Positions 7,291 to 15,324 of a stretch of DNA of 49,448 nt are shown piece after piece. The notes under the pieces are model-generated. The model was not told the DNA's origin, made no database searches, and worked only from the letters and a program-made list of their open reading frames with translations. This DNA comes from Eubacterium sp. (GTDB taxonomy: Bacteria; Bacillota; Clostridia; Acetivibrionales; DSM-1351): contig JAQSXC010000010.1 of assembly GCA_029266335.1 (NCBI GenBank), positions 1 through 49,448 of the forward strand, written 5' to 3'. The stretch's first letter is position 1; the number at the start of each line of letters is the position of its first letter. The translations under genes were made by a program, and so were the position numbers.

Positions 7291-8478
7291 ATGTTATTTA
7301 AATATATTGACAAATTAGTTACTGTTACTTTATTTGCTGCACTGTGGGTTTTAATGTCTACGGTATTTACATATGCTGAAGAGCCAAATAATGCCACTAT
7401 TACTGCCAATATTCTTAATCTCCGTGAAGCACCAAACACATCTTCAAAAGTTCTTGGTCAGCTTACCAAAGGGAAACAGCTAAAGGTGATTGACAGTACG
7501 GATGGCTGGTACAAGGTAAATGAAAACGGGAAAACAGGTTGGGTATCAGCTGCCTATGTTACATATAATAATTCGCAAAGCAGCGTTACCCAGTCAGGAA
7601 CAATAACCGGAAATAACGTTAATATAAGAAAGGGGCCGGGATTGGAATACGGTGTTGTTACACAACTGAACAAGACTGCCAGTGTTTCTGTCTTGGAGGT
7701 ATACGGAAATTGGTATAAAATCAATACTTCCAATGGAATTACGGGTTGGGTAAGCAGCACATACATAAAGGTAAGCTCAACAGGTATAAAAAGTAATTCC
7801 TCCGAAGGTGACAAAATGGAATCAGGCGGAAACAGTGTTTCTGTAAAAACTCCTCAAACTGAAGAAGGGAAAACAATTGATTCATCTGCAGGTAATGATA
7901 CTGAGGCAGGTAAGCCAGGTAATACTGCAACTGATACTGAAACTGTTCCCGGAAAAACAAGCGATTCCCCAACAGAGCCTGCAAATGGAACAGAATTGGA
8001 GAGTAATTCTGGCAGTAATTCCGGCAGTAATTCCGGCAGTAATTCCGGCAGTAATTCTGAAGCTCAAACAGGAGTAGCAAATGAAGCGCTGAAAATTGAA
8101 ATCATAGAATATGCCAGGAGTTTTCTTGGAACTAAATATACTTATGGTGGTACTACACCTGATACCGGCTTTGACTGCTCTGGCTTCACAAAATTTGTTT
8201 TTGAAAAGTTTGGTATTGGATTGAACAGGGTAGCAGCTGATCAGGCACTTCAAGGCATAGAAGTCCCCGTAGAAGAGTTGTTGCCCGGAGATCTTATATT
8301 TTCAGATACAGACGGAGGTAATAATAATATAACTCATGTGGGGATATACATAGGTGAAGGTTTATTTATAAATGCTACCTCCGGTTCGTCCTCAGGAAAA
8401 GTGGTTATATCAGACCTTAACAGCAGTTACTGGCAAAAAGCCTATATGACAGCAAGAAGGGTTATAGAATGTGTCTAG
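7291..8478 (+). CDS. Secreted cell-wall hydrolase: two SH3b domains plus NlpC/P60 peptidase
   Basis: 395 residues; the start follows CTGGGAGG. A signal peptide (about 1-30, ending TYAEE) leads to two bacterial SH3 domains (about 34-92 and 103-158), each with the LNLREAPNTSSKVLGQL / VNIRKGPGLEYGVVTQL pattern and a GWV-S-Y end; these bind peptidoglycan. A low-complexity Ser/Asn/Gly/Glu/Thr linker (about 160-262) includes a DNA-level tandem repeat. The C-terminal NlpC/P60 domain carries the catalytic cysteine in FDCSGF (C296) and histidine in THVGIYIG (H349), so it is a predicted active gamma-D-Glu-diaminopimelate endopeptidase remodelling the wall. It stands alone. Confidence 0.93.
   Translation: MLFKYIDKLVTVTLFAALWVLMSTVFTYAEEPNNATITANILNLREAPNTSSKVLGQLTKGKQLKVIDSTDGWYKVNENGKTGWVSAAYVTYNNSQSSVTQSGTITGNNVNIRKGPGLEYGVVTQLNKTASVSVLEVYGNWYKINTSNGITGWVSSTYIKVSSTGIKSNSSEGDKMESGGNSVSVKTPQTEEGKTIDSSAGNDTEAGKPGNTATDTETVPGKTSDSPTEPANGTELESNSGSNSGSNSGSNSGSNSEAQTGVANEALKIEIIEYARSFLGTKYTYGGTTPDTGFDCSGFTKFVFEKFGIGLNRVAADQALQGIEVPVEELLPGDLIFSDTDGGNNNITHVGIYIGEGLFINATSGSSSGKVVISDLNSSYWQKAYMTARRVIECV
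8002..8061 (+). repeat. Five tandem 12-bp units in the wall-hydrolase linker
   Basis: The unit AGTAATTCCGGC occurs five times in a row (first unit with T for C, last ending GAA), encoding Ser-Asn-Ser-Gly repeats. The copies are nearly identical at nucleotide level, so copy number may vary by slippage without shifting the frame, changing the spacer between the wall-binding and peptidase domains. Confidence 0.9.
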
Positions 8479-8551
8479 GAACTTGCATGGGCAGCAGGAA
8501 AGCCGGATATGCAATCGGCTGGGTAAATAAACATTGAAATGAGGATAATAT

Positions 8552-8980
8552 ATGCTATTTATTTTTGGTTGGGGAAAACAAACAGTTAAAAATCACGGTC
8601 CGGTTCAAATTTTTCACTGTGACCATTGTAATAATGATAAATATTGGACGCTTTACAGCAGGAGAACCTGGTTTACACTATTCTTTATACCCGTAATTCC
8701 TTATCAAACAGAGCATCTGATGTTATGTCCCATATGCAATCATGGAGTTAAACTTGATAATGCGAAGTTTAATGAGTTAAAGCCAATAGCACAGTGTAAT
8801 TTGGATATGATTAACAAAAAAATTACTCAGGAACAACATAGCGAAATAATGAAAGGCTTAGCTTCCAGCGCAAATAAAAATGTAATTGAGGAGAATAATC
8901 TTTCAGGAAAAACTGAAACACAAATTAACTATTTAAAACAAATGAAAGAGATGGAAGAACAAAGAAACGCCGATTCTTAA
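8552..8980 (+). CDS. Zinc-ribbon protein (zinc-ribbon_15-like)
   Basis: 142 residues; GAGGATAA precedes ATG 8552. Cysteine pairs C23-x-x-C26 and C59-x-x-C62 form a zinc ribbon around an aromatic hydrophobic segment (TWFTLFFIPVIPYQTEH), the layout of short zinc-ribbon proteins of the zinc_ribbon_15 type found in many Firmicutes and yeasts. The C-terminal 60 residues are charged and helical (ITQEQHSEIMKGL, LKQMKEMEEQ). No enzymatic motif. The hydrophobic segment could touch the membrane but is short and interrupted by proline. The gene lies 73 bases after the wall hydrolase with its own ribosome site and is followed by a good terminator. Function unknown. Confidence 0.78.
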   Translation: MLFIFGWGKQTVKNHGPVQIFHCDHCNNDKYWTLYSRRTWFTLFFIPVIPYQTEHLMLCPICNHGVKLDNAKFNELKPIAQCNLDMINKKITQEQHSEIMKGLASSANKNVIEENNLSGKTETQINYLKQMKEMEEQRNADS

Positions 8981-9005
8981 TAGGAAAAATAAAAATACAA
9001 GAGTT

Positions 9006-9052
9006 ACCCTGTTGATTAATTGATAAATAACATTAATTTAACAGGGTTTTTA
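9006..9052 (+). terminator. Intrinsic terminator after the zinc-ribbon gene
   Basis: ACCCTGTT (9006-9013) pairs with AACAGGGT (9040-9047), with further A/T pairing inside (TTAAT with ATTAA), followed by TTTTT. It closes the 8552-8980 unit. Confidence 0.85.
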
Positions 9053-9162
9053 TATGCTTATATTAATTTAAGTCTACTTTTAATGTTGATTGTAGGAAAA
9101 ACTAGAAAAATGGTTAAATATGGCGATAACTACTAAATTTTATCGATTTTTAGCAGATTTTG

Positions 9163-9191
9163 TTTGCCTCTGCCAATTTTTATGCTATAAT
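9163..9191 (+). promoter_or_regulatory. Candidate sigma-A promoter for the riboswitch-chemoreceptor transcript
   Basis: TTTGCC (9163-9168), a 17-base spacer, then consensus TATAAT (9186-9191). A start near 9198 would give a leader of some 270 bases before the c-di-GMP aptamer, unusually long, so a closer second promoter may exist. Confidence 0.5.
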
Positions 9192-9361
9192 CATTACATG
9201 TATTAATTATTTGAATAATTTACTATAAGAGTCAGGTAATCTGCTGTTTTTGGATTAATTAACACAAATACTGTTTAAAATCGTATGACTGTTTTAAGTT
9301 ATACAAATATGCTTTCTTCGGTTCTGATACTAAATATGCTTGGAAATAATAATCAAGAACT

Positions 9362-9436
9362 TTATGGAGGATAGGGATTAATGGATTAGAAAAGCCATTT
9401 GATACTTTTGAAGAAGCTTGGGATTTTTTTGATTAA
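9362..9436 (+). pseudogene. Possible short coding remnant upstream of the riboswitch
   Basis: In one frame, 24 codons read as a protein-like tail (WRIGINGLEKPFDTFEEAWD, then FFD and TAA at 9434-9436). The composition (GLEKPFDTFEEAWDFF) looks like real protein, but an in-frame TAATAA at about 9347-9352 closes it upstream and no good start exists. It could be the end of a decayed gene displaced by the riboswitch cassette, or chance. Confidence 0.3.
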
Positions 9437-9462
9437 TAAACTTGGTTTCACTAATTAAATTA

Positions 9463-9563
9463 TTGTATCACGAAAAGGTAAACATGCCGAAAGGTATGGA
9501 CACAAAGCTATGGGTCTACGGTTTTTAAACTATGACTGCCAGGTTGCCGAAAGAGTATGTGTT
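9463..9563 (+). promoter_or_regulatory. c-di-GMP-I (GEMM) riboswitch aptamer
   Basis: The core matches the GEMM-I class in order: AGGTAAAC, a GAAA tetraloop closed by ATGCC/GGTAT (9484-9497), GGACACAAAGC, then GGGTCTACGG, and the second arm with ATGACTGCCAGGTTGCCGA. The GAAA tetraloop and the tetraloop-receptor-like second arm are the diagnostic features. c-di-GMP-I riboswitches sense cyclic di-GMP and control motility, adhesion and signalling genes in Clostridia. It lies about 100 bases upstream of a chemoreceptor gene and is followed by an intrinsic terminator, so control is probably by transcription termination. I could not settle from pairing whether ligand turns the gene on or off. Confidence 0.9.
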
Positions 9564-9567
9564 GAAA

Positions 9568-9612
9568 AATAAGCTCAACTAGGAGAAGTGTACCCGTTGA
9601 GCTTATTTTTAT
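9568..9612 (+). terminator. Riboswitch expression-platform terminator
   Basis: AATAAGCTCAAC (9568-9579) pairs perfectly with GTTGAGCTTATT (9596-9607), followed by TTT-A-TTT. It lies directly after the c-di-GMP aptamer and before the chemoreceptor ribosome site, so it is the likely regulated terminator. Confidence 0.9.
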
Positions 9613-9665
9613 TTATTTAGCAATATAATATGAATTTATTTACTAAAGAAAGGGTGTAAAAAGTT

Positions 9666-10877
9666 ATGTTTGGTTATATTTCCAGTATTAAAGGAAAGTT
9701 GCAGCTCACTGCCTTTGGAGTGATGCTTTTATCAATAGCAGGTATTGCTGTAAGCTTTCTTAAAGCTTCAACCGTATTAATATTAATAATTTTTTTGGTA
9801 CTTATAGCAGTTTCAATTTCTAATTTGCTCGTTGCACGAAAGCTGAGTTTATTCAAAAAAGATATAGCAAATGCTCTTCAGTCCATTGAGAAAGAAAATT
9901 ACAGTTTTAACAGTACGTATAGTAATAATGATGAACTGGGTTTGGCAATAAGTTATATTAACAAAGCTCGTCAAGGTGTTAAGCCGCAGGCAGTTGTAAG
10001 CAGTCAGAAAAAAGTAGAAAGCAAGGTATCCTTTGATTCAAACTTGTTGGAATCGATACATGAAATTACAAAATCAATGGAACAGGTTGCTTCAACTATT
10101 AATGAAATTGCTCAGGGAAGCTCTGAACAATGCAATACAATACATGAAACAATCGAAGTAATTCAAATGGTTGTCCAATCGCTGGACGAAGTGGCAAGAA
10201 TAACAGATATTATGTCTAAAGCAGCAAATGAATGTGTTAGTATGGTTAATAAAAGTACAGGTATTATGGACACTCTGACGGACAATACAAAAAATACTGT
10301 CAGTACATCAGATGAAGTTAATACCGCTATGAAAAAAATGAATGAAAAATCCACTCAAATGAACAGTATCCTTTCAGTAATCAGTGGTATAGCGTCACAG
10401 ACAAATCTTCTGGCTCTTAATGCCGCAATCGAAGCTGCCAGAGCAGGTGAAGCAGGAAGAGGCTTCGCAGTGGTATCGGAAGAAATAAAAAAATTATCCG
10501 AGCAGACAACAAAAGCAACAAAAGATATTTCACGTATTTTATCTGAAACAATCAATGAAACCGGAACTGCAACCGAAAAAATGTCAGGTATGAATGAAAT
10601 AATTAAGGAACAGGACAATCTCATATCTGAAATAGGTGAAATTCTGAATAAGGTTACTTTAAATACTTCAAATATTAATAGTAAAATAAGCAATTTAAAT
10701 TCTACATTAAAGGAAGTTAATTTTGCTGCAGAAGAAATGCAGCAACAGTCAACTATGATTTTGGAAATATCGGATAGTAATGCTGCCGCAATAGAAGAGC
10801 TTTCAGCAGCAAGCCAGGAACAATCAAGTTCACTAGACTCGGTATATAATCAGCTTAATGAAATATATAACCAATAG
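9666..10877 (+). CDS. Methyl-accepting chemotaxis protein, short form without an extracellular sensor domain
   Basis: 403 residues after an AAAGGGTG site. Two close membrane helices (about 14-32 and 34-52) with almost no periplasmic loop are followed by a linker and a long coiled-coil MCP signalling domain. The hairpin tip is visible in [21 protein letters not shown], then [17 protein letters not shown], where CheA and CheW dock. Without a ligand domain it may sense membrane state, an internal cue, or join mixed receptor arrays. The region at about 60-115 could hold a degenerate HAMP. The c-di-GMP riboswitch upstream links its expression to the motile/sessile switch. Confidence 0.93.
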   Translation: MFGYISSIKGKLQLTAFGVMLLSIAGIAVSFLKASTVLILIIFLVLIAVSISNLLVARKLSLFKKDIANALQSIEKENYSFNSTYSNNDELGLAISYINKARQGVKPQAVVSSQKKVESKVSFDSNLLESIHEITKSMEQVASTINEIAQGSSEQCNTIHETIEVIQMVVQSLDEVARITDIMSKAANECVSMVNKSTGIMDTLTDNTKNTVSTSDEVNTAMKKMNEKSTQMNSILSVISGIASQTNLLALNAAIEAARAGEAGRGFAVVSEEIKKLSEQTTKATKDISRILSETINETGTATEKMSGMNEIIKEQDNLISEIGEILNKVTLNTSNINSKISNLNSTLKEVNFAAEEMQQQSTMILEISDSNAAAIEELSAASQEQSSSLDSVYNQLNEIYNQ

Positions 10878-10907
10878 AATCAAATTATAATTGCGTTTTT
10901 AATTAGA

Positions 10908-10951
10908 CCCCGGCGCTTTCCCATAAAGGAAGGTTATACAGCCGGGGTTTT
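10908..10951. terminator. Terminator between convergent genes
   Basis: CCCCGGC (10908-10914) pairs with GCCGGGG (10941-10947), with inner CTTTCC/GGAAGG pairing, then TTTT. It lies between the chemoreceptor (plus) and the exonuclease (minus), so it can serve the former and possibly both. Confidence 0.85.
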
Positions 10952-10972
10952 CCATGTAATTTAACAACAATA

Positions 10973-11713
10973 TCATTTAAGAAATTGATGAGTTTTACCC
11001 ATTTTATAAGCAAGCATTATTATGCTTTTTTCCTCCGCGGTCATCTGCCTGGAATACATTTTCTCAAATTGTGCAATAAGAGCATTGATATCAATTTCTC
11101 TTCTGGGCTGTCTCGGTTTGATAATAAGACCTGATGGGTCATAATGTTTTGGCTGCATAAAGGAATTATATATTTTTTTGAATATTTCTGCAGTGTAAAA
11201 TGCATCTCCGAAAGCATTATGAAATTGATGCTTGATTGGTATGTTCAGCGCTTCTACAGCATGCTGGAGCCGGAGAAGGTTTCCAGGGTCAAAGTTGAAG
11301 TAAAGCGAAACATAGGGCTGGATATTGATATATCTTGTGGGTAGGAATTTACTGCTTAAATGATGGTTTTCCACATTTCTGAACAATTCCTTTATATCTG
11401 AGACCCCCCAAACGCAAAATATGGAGTCGGTCCTGGAAACAAATTCGGAAAAGGTGCTGTAAATCTCAGGGAACTGCTCTTCGGATTGAAGCTGCCCGGT
11501 TGTAATACCTGTCAATTCCGTTATGAAAGGATTTACCCGGCTGTAAAATATCGGTTTAATATATCGGTTAAAAGTTTCAATGATATTTAATTCCGAATCA
11601 AGTTTTACTGCACCGATTTGAATGATTTCAAATGGTGCCCTGGCACTTTTGCCGACTGGTTGCAGAGAAGAGAAGTCTTGATTTAGTTCAAGATCAAATA
11701 CTATATAGTTCAT
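10973..11713 (-). CDS. DEDDh-family 3'-5' exonuclease (ERI-1/KapD-like)
   Basis: 246 residues. The RNase T/DnaQ fold is shown by VFDLELNQ (D7, E9 of ExoI), an ExoII region FCVWGVSDIKELFRN with aspartate, and ExoIII HNAFGDAFYTAEIF with H and D in the DEDDh spacing. ERI-1/KapD-type features include LELNQDF and ITELTGITTGQL. Such enzymes trim DNA or RNA 3' ends; KapD was named for a role in inhibiting sporulation in Bacillus, but that role is not shown here. The C-terminus (REIDINALIAQFEKMYSRQM) is an extra helical part. It is the only minus-strand gene in this stretch and runs convergent to the chemoreceptor. Confidence 0.87.
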   Translation of the reverse strand: MNYIVFDLELNQDFSSLQPVGKSARAPFEIIQIGAVKLDSELNIIETFNRYIKPIFYSRVNPFITELTGITTGQLQSEEQFPEIYSTFSEFVSRTDSIFCVWGVSDIKELFRNVENHHLSSKFLPTRYINIQPYVSLYFNFDPGNLLRLQHAVEALNIPIKHQFHNAFGDAFYTAEIFKKIYNSFMQPKHYDPSGLIIKPRQPRREIDINALIAQFEKMYSRQMTAEEKSIIMLAYKMGKTHQFLK

Positions 11714-11893
11714 ATAAAGCTCCTTGTTGTATTAATTACCCATATGTACCAAACGTTATGTACCAAGCCGTATGCACTAACCTCAAAGCTTGCCGGGGAG
11801 GACTGATATAAAATATAATGCATTTCGTACTTACTATTTATTATGTCTACGGTATGGATTTTAATAAAAAATATAAGCTTTTTTCTTTTATTA

Positions 11894-11922
11894 TTGACAT
11901 CCTGAACAGGTTGGCATATAAT
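11894..11922 (+). promoter_or_regulatory. Consensus sigma-A promoter of the NAD-salvage operon
   Basis: TTGACA (11894-11899), a 17-base spacer, TATAAT (11917-11922): both hexamers are perfect. The transcript leader would be about 110 bases to the nrtR start. The rest of the 327-base gap (11714-12040) is AT-rich and includes a short tandem repeat. Confidence 0.88.
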
Positions 11923-11947
11923 GTTAGTAACAAAATGATAATAACAT
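11921..11947 (+). promoter_or_regulatory. Probable NrtR operator overlapping the -10 box
   Basis: ATGTTAGTAACA (11921-11932), a 3-base centre, then TGATAATAACAT (11936-11947) form a palindrome matching at 10 of 12 positions per arm. It starts inside the TATAAT box, so a bound repressor would block RNA polymerase. The operon encodes an NrtR-type regulator, and NrtR proteins usually bind AT-rich palindromes in such promoters and are released by ADP-ribose. Confidence 0.75.
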
Positions 11948-11950
11948 AAA

Positions 11951-11978
11951 AATAATATCAAATAAATAATATCAAATA
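11951..11978 (+). repeat. Two perfect 14-bp tandem units in the nrtR leader
   Basis: AATAATATCAAATA occurs twice in direct succession, with a partial third copy (AATAATAA) after it. It lies between the operator and the nrtR start, in the untranslated leader. No function is assigned. Confidence 0.8.
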
Positions 11979-12040
11979 AATAATAACACATAATACATAA
12001 TATTAATATGTAACCGATTAAAATTGATGAGGGTGGTATT

Positions 12041-12955
12041 ATGAAATTAAATAAAATAGTAAATTCCCATGGACAGACTGAGGAGGAATTTCTTCAAGCA
12101 TATAACCCAAACAAGTATGACAGGCCGTCTGTTACTGTGGATATGCTGGTTTTTACAGTAACGGACGAGGAAAAGAAAAACTACAGGACACTTCCGGAGA
12201 AAGAGCTCAGGCTTTTAATGATTAAAAGGGCTGATCATCCTTTTATTGGTCAGTGGGCTCTTCCCGGCGGATTTGTTAAAATGGATGAAAGCCTTGGTGA
12301 GGCGGCAATCAGAGAGCTGAAAGAGGAGACCAATATTGAAAATATTTATATGGAGCAGCTGTATACCTGGGGTGATGCCGGAAGAGATCCCAGGACGAGA
12401 ATAATCAGCACTTCATATATGGCATTGGCGGACAGCAGTAATTTTCTGGTAATTGCAAATGATGATGCTAGTGATGCAAAATGGTTCTCAGTCAAATGCA
12501 AGCTGTTTCAGGAACAAAAGACTTTGACCGGGAATGGATACAAACTTTGCAAAATGTTTAACTTAACACTATCCAATGAGGGAGAAGAGGAACTAAGTGC
12601 AGTAATAAAAAAAGTAAAAGTTGTGGAAGGTCGGGCCTGCAGAACTTATTATGAAATTAGTGAATGCAATAACATAGCTTTTGATCATGCCAAAATAATT
12701 GCTTATGCAATAGAAAGGCTCAGAACCAAGATCGAATACACGGATATTGCTTTTAATCTCATGCCTGAGCTGTTCACACTTACACAGCTGCAGCAGGTAT
12801 ATGAGATAATTCTGGATACAGAGCTGCTCAAGGCAAATTTCAGAAGGAAGACAGCTCATATGGTTACGGAAACAAATGAATTTACAAAGGATGCAGGGCA
12901 TAGACCATCCAAGTTATACAGGTTTAATTCCAATTGGCAGAAGGAGAATGAATAA
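12041..12955 (+). CDS. nrtR: NrtR-type regulator: Nudix domain plus winged helix
   Basis: 304 residues; GAGGGTGG precedes ATG 12041. The N-terminal Nudix domain carries the box from G76 to I99 (GGFVKMDESLGEAAIRELKE, then ETNI; the usual late glycine is N98), but in NrtR proteins it senses ADP-ribose or related NAD-derived ligands rather than necessarily cleaving them. The C-terminal ~90 residues (IEYTDIAFNLMPELFTLTQL ... NFRRKTAHMV) match the NrtR winged helix. NrtR represses NAD biosynthesis and salvage genes when NAD is plentiful. Here it leads an operon with nicotinamidase and nicotinate phosphoribosyltransferase (15- and 67-base gaps), which strongly supports the role. Autoregulation through the palindrome at 11921 is likely. 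Confidence 0.9.
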   Translation: MKLNKIVNSHGQTEEEFLQAYNPNKYDRPSVTVDMLVFTVTDEEKKNYRTLPEKELRLLMIKRADHPFIGQWALPGGFVKMDESLGEAAIRELKEETNIENIYMEQLYTWGDAGRDPRTRIISTSYMALADSSNFLVIANDDASDAKWFSVKCKLFQEQKTLTGNGYKLCKMFNLTLSNEGEEELSAVIKKVKVVEGRACRTYYEISECNNIAFDHAKIIAYAIERLRTKIEYTDIAFNLMPELFTLTQLQQVYEIILDTELLKANFRRKTAHMVTETNEFTKDAGHRPSKLYRFNSNWQKENE

Positions 12956-12969
12956 GGAGGCTGTAAAAT

Positions 12970-13641
12970 ATGAAATTTGATAATGTTGAAAACTTCATTA
13001 TAAATAGTGGGAAAATACTGAACGAGTTATATGATATGTTCAGAAATACCCAAACCGCAGAATTGAAAAAGTTACCTTCAAGCAATACAGTACTTGTAAT
13101 TGTTGATATGATTAACGGCTTTGCAAGGGAAGGTGCTTTAATGAGCAGCAGAGTTGAGGGGTTGATACCTGAGCTTGTCAGGCTGTCAGAAAAATGCGGT
13201 AAGCTTGGAATTGCCAAAATTGCCTTTGCTGACAGCCATACCGAAGAATCTCCCGAGTTTGGAGCCTATCCGGTCCATTGCCTACAGGGTACCTGGGAAG
13301 CAGAAATGGTGGAGGAGCTGAAAAATACAGGTGGCTACAAACTTATAACAAAGAACTCTACCAATGGCTTTTTAGAGAAGGAATTTCAAAACTGGCTTAG
13401 TGAGAATGCTAATATCGATACATTTATTGTCACCGGAGATTGTACCGATATCTGTGTTCAACAGTTCGCAACAACACTTAAAACCTGGTTTAACATGCAA
13501 AACAGAGCTTCAAGAATTATTGTTCCTGTCAATGCTGTTGAAACTTATGATTTAGGTGTTCACAACGGAGAACTGGTGAATCTCATGGCATTATATAATA
13601 TGCACATAAACGGAGTGGAGATTGTGGGTGCTCTGGAATAA
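12970..13641 (+). CDS. pncA: Nicotinamidase (isochorismatase-family)
   Basis: 223 residues; AAGGAGG stands before ATG 12970. The isochorismatase-fold catalytic triad is visible: D46 in VIVDMINGF, K128 in LITKNSTNGF, and the nucleophile C162 in TGDCTDICVQQ. Metal ligands are present in FADSHTEESPEFGAYPVHC (D88, H90, H103). It hydrolyses nicotinamide to nicotinate and ammonia in the cytoplasm, the first step of NAD salvage, feeding the next gene. About 40 residues at the N-terminus before the core are somewhat longer than in the E. coli enzyme. Middle gene of the nrtR operon. Confidence 0.92.
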   Translation: MKFDNVENFIINSGKILNELYDMFRNTQTAELKKLPSSNTVLVIVDMINGFAREGALMSSRVEGLIPELVRLSEKCGKLGIAKIAFADSHTEESPEFGAYPVHCLQGTWEAEMVEELKNTGGYKLITKNSTNGFLEKEFQNWLSENANIDTFIVTGDCTDICVQQFATTLKTWFNMQNRASRIIVPVNAVETYDLGVHNGELVNLMALYNMHINGVEIVGALE

Positions 13642-13708
13642 AGCAGACTATGGTTAAAAATGCTGTATATTTGCTTTTAATAAATCTAATAAACTGGGAG
13701 TTGATTTT

Positions 13709-15151
13709 ATGAATAATATGAATTTGACAATGCTGACAGATTTTTATGAAATAACTATGGCCAACGGATACTTTAATAACGGCTGGAAGGATAAGATCGC
13801 GTATTTTGATATGTTTTTCAGAAAGGTACCCGATAACGGAGGATTTGCCATAATGGCAGGAGTAGAACAGGTCATTCAGTATTTGAAAAATCTTGAGTTC
13901 AATAAGGATGACATAGATTACTTAAGAAATAGAAACCAATTTAGCGAAGAGTTCCTTGATTATCTCAGGAATTTTAAATTCAGTTGTGACGTTTGGGCTG
14001 TGCCCGAAGGAACACCGATATTTCCTAACGAGCCGGTTGTAATTGTACGAGGCCCTGTAATAGAAGCACAGTTTATTGAGACTATGATTTTATTAACCAT
14101 CAATCATCAAAGCCTTATTGCAACCAAATCCAACAGAATAGTGCGGGCGGCTCAAGGCAGAGCCGTTATGGAGTTTGGCTCCAGAAGAGCTCAGGGGTAT
14201 GATGGTGCAATTTTCGGAGCACGAGCTGCTTATATTGGAGGTTGTGTGGGTACTGCATGTACTATTGCAGAAAAGGAATTCAATATCCCCGCAATCGGTA
14301 CAATGGCGCACAGCTGGATTCAGATGTTCCCGGATGAACTGGAGGCCTTCAAAAGTTATGCCAGAACCTACCCCGATAACTGTACACTTCTGGTAGATAC
14401 CTATAATGTCTTGAAATCGGGGGTGCCAAATGCAATTAAGGCATTTAAGGAAGAGGTTGTTCCTAGAGGCTTCAGACCGAAGGGCATACGCATAGACAGC
14501 GGAGACATAACCTATTTGTCAAAGGCTGCCAGAAAAATGCTGGATGAAGCAGGTTTTCAAGACTGCGGCATCGTTGCCTCCAACTCACTGGATGAATTTA
14601 TTATCCGTGATATATTGACACAGGGTGCGCAGGTTGACCTTTTTGGTGTTGGAGAGAGATTGATTACCTCCAGGTCAGAGCCGGTATTCGGAGGGGTTTA
14701 CAAACTGGTGGCTGTTGAAGAAAACGGTAAAATAGTACCTAAAATCAAATTGAGTGAAAATGTCGGAAAAGTTACAAATCCGGGATTTAAGCAGATATAC
14801 AGGCTTTATGACAGGGAGAGCAAAAAGGCCATTGCAGATGTAATTACCGCAAATGATGAGGTTATTGATGAGGATAAGCCTTATGAAATATTTGATCCCG
14901 AATATACCTGGAAAAGAAAAGTACTAACCGGTTTCAGTGCTCAAAAGCTTTTGGTACAGATATTTGACAGGGGACAATGTGTATATGAAAGCCCCAGTAC
15001 TCAGCAAATAAAGGAATTCTGCAAAAATCAGGTGGATAACCTTTGGGATGAGGTAAAAAGGTTTGAAAATCCTCACAAATATTATGTGGATTTGTCAAAA
15101 AAGTTATGGGATATAAAACAGGGGCTTTTGCAGAGCTATTCGGTAAGATAA
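13709..15151 (+). CDS. pncB: Nicotinate phosphoribosyltransferase
   Basis: 480 residues, the usual length for the NAPRTase group of Gram-positive bacteria. Start ATG 13709 follows TGGGAGTTG. Recognisable segments are LTDFYEITMANGYF at the N-terminus, EFGSRRAQGYDGAIFGARAA, the conserved histidine in GTMAHSWIQMFPDELEAF, and the phosphoribosyl-binding IRIDSGDITYLSKAARK. It joins nicotinate with PRPP, using ATP, to make nicotinate mononucleotide. It completes the salvage route begun by pncA, and both are expected to be repressed by NrtR. No convincing terminator follows; the next gene has its own promoter-like sequence. Confidence 0.95.
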   Translation: MNNMNLTMLTDFYEITMANGYFNNGWKDKIAYFDMFFRKVPDNGGFAIMAGVEQVIQYLKNLEFNKDDIDYLRNRNQFSEEFLDYLRNFKFSCDVWAVPEGTPIFPNEPVVIVRGPVIEAQFIETMILLTINHQSLIATKSNRIVRAAQGRAVMEFGSRRAQGYDGAIFGARAAYIGGCVGTACTIAEKEFNIPAIGTMAHSWIQMFPDELEAFKSYARTYPDNCTLLVDTYNVLKSGVPNAIKAFKEEVVPRGFRPKGIRIDSGDITYLSKAARKMLDEAGFQDCGIVASNSLDEFIIRDILTQGAQVDLFGVGERLITSRSEPVFGGVYKLVAVEENGKIVPKIKLSENVGKVTNPGFKQIYRLYDRESKKAIADVITANDEVIDEDKPYEIFDPEYTWKRKVLTGFSAQKLLVQIFDRGQCVYESPSTQQIKEFCKNQVDNLWDEVKRFENPHKYYVDLSKKLWDIKQGLLQSYSVR

Positions 15152-15262
15152 ATAAGCTGCTTAATCGGAGCTTAAAAAAATATGTTATTGACAGTTTTAG
15201 TGAATAGTTTCGGACACACCTACACAAACTTTCCGGCAAATATTGATTAAATTTATCACAGG

Positions 15263-15300
15263 TTACAAATTTGATGATTTATGATAAAATTTGGTATAAA
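15263..15300 (+). promoter_or_regulatory. Candidate promoter for the DUF2339 gene
   Basis: Two overlapping options: TTACAA (15263-15268) with TAAAAT (15285-15290), 16-base spacer; or TTGATG (15271-15276) with TATAAA (15295-15300), 18-base spacer. Either start point would leave a very short leader before the GGAGG site at 15312. Confidence 0.35.
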
Positions 15301-15324
15301 TCTGATTGTTTGGAGGTGGAGTTT

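Noticed and set aside
8002-8061. CRISPR or mobile repeat array
   Set aside because: Units are 12 bp, contiguous, in frame and coding, without spacers.
7739-8080. Minus-strand frames with NYCRNYCRNYC repeats
   Set aside because: They are the antisense of the Ser-Asn-Ser-Gly linker repeat in the wall hydrolase.
11710-11991. Minus-strand 93-codon frame across the nrtR promoter
   Set aside because: It covers the consensus promoter and operator and its translation is low-complexity from AT-rich DNA.
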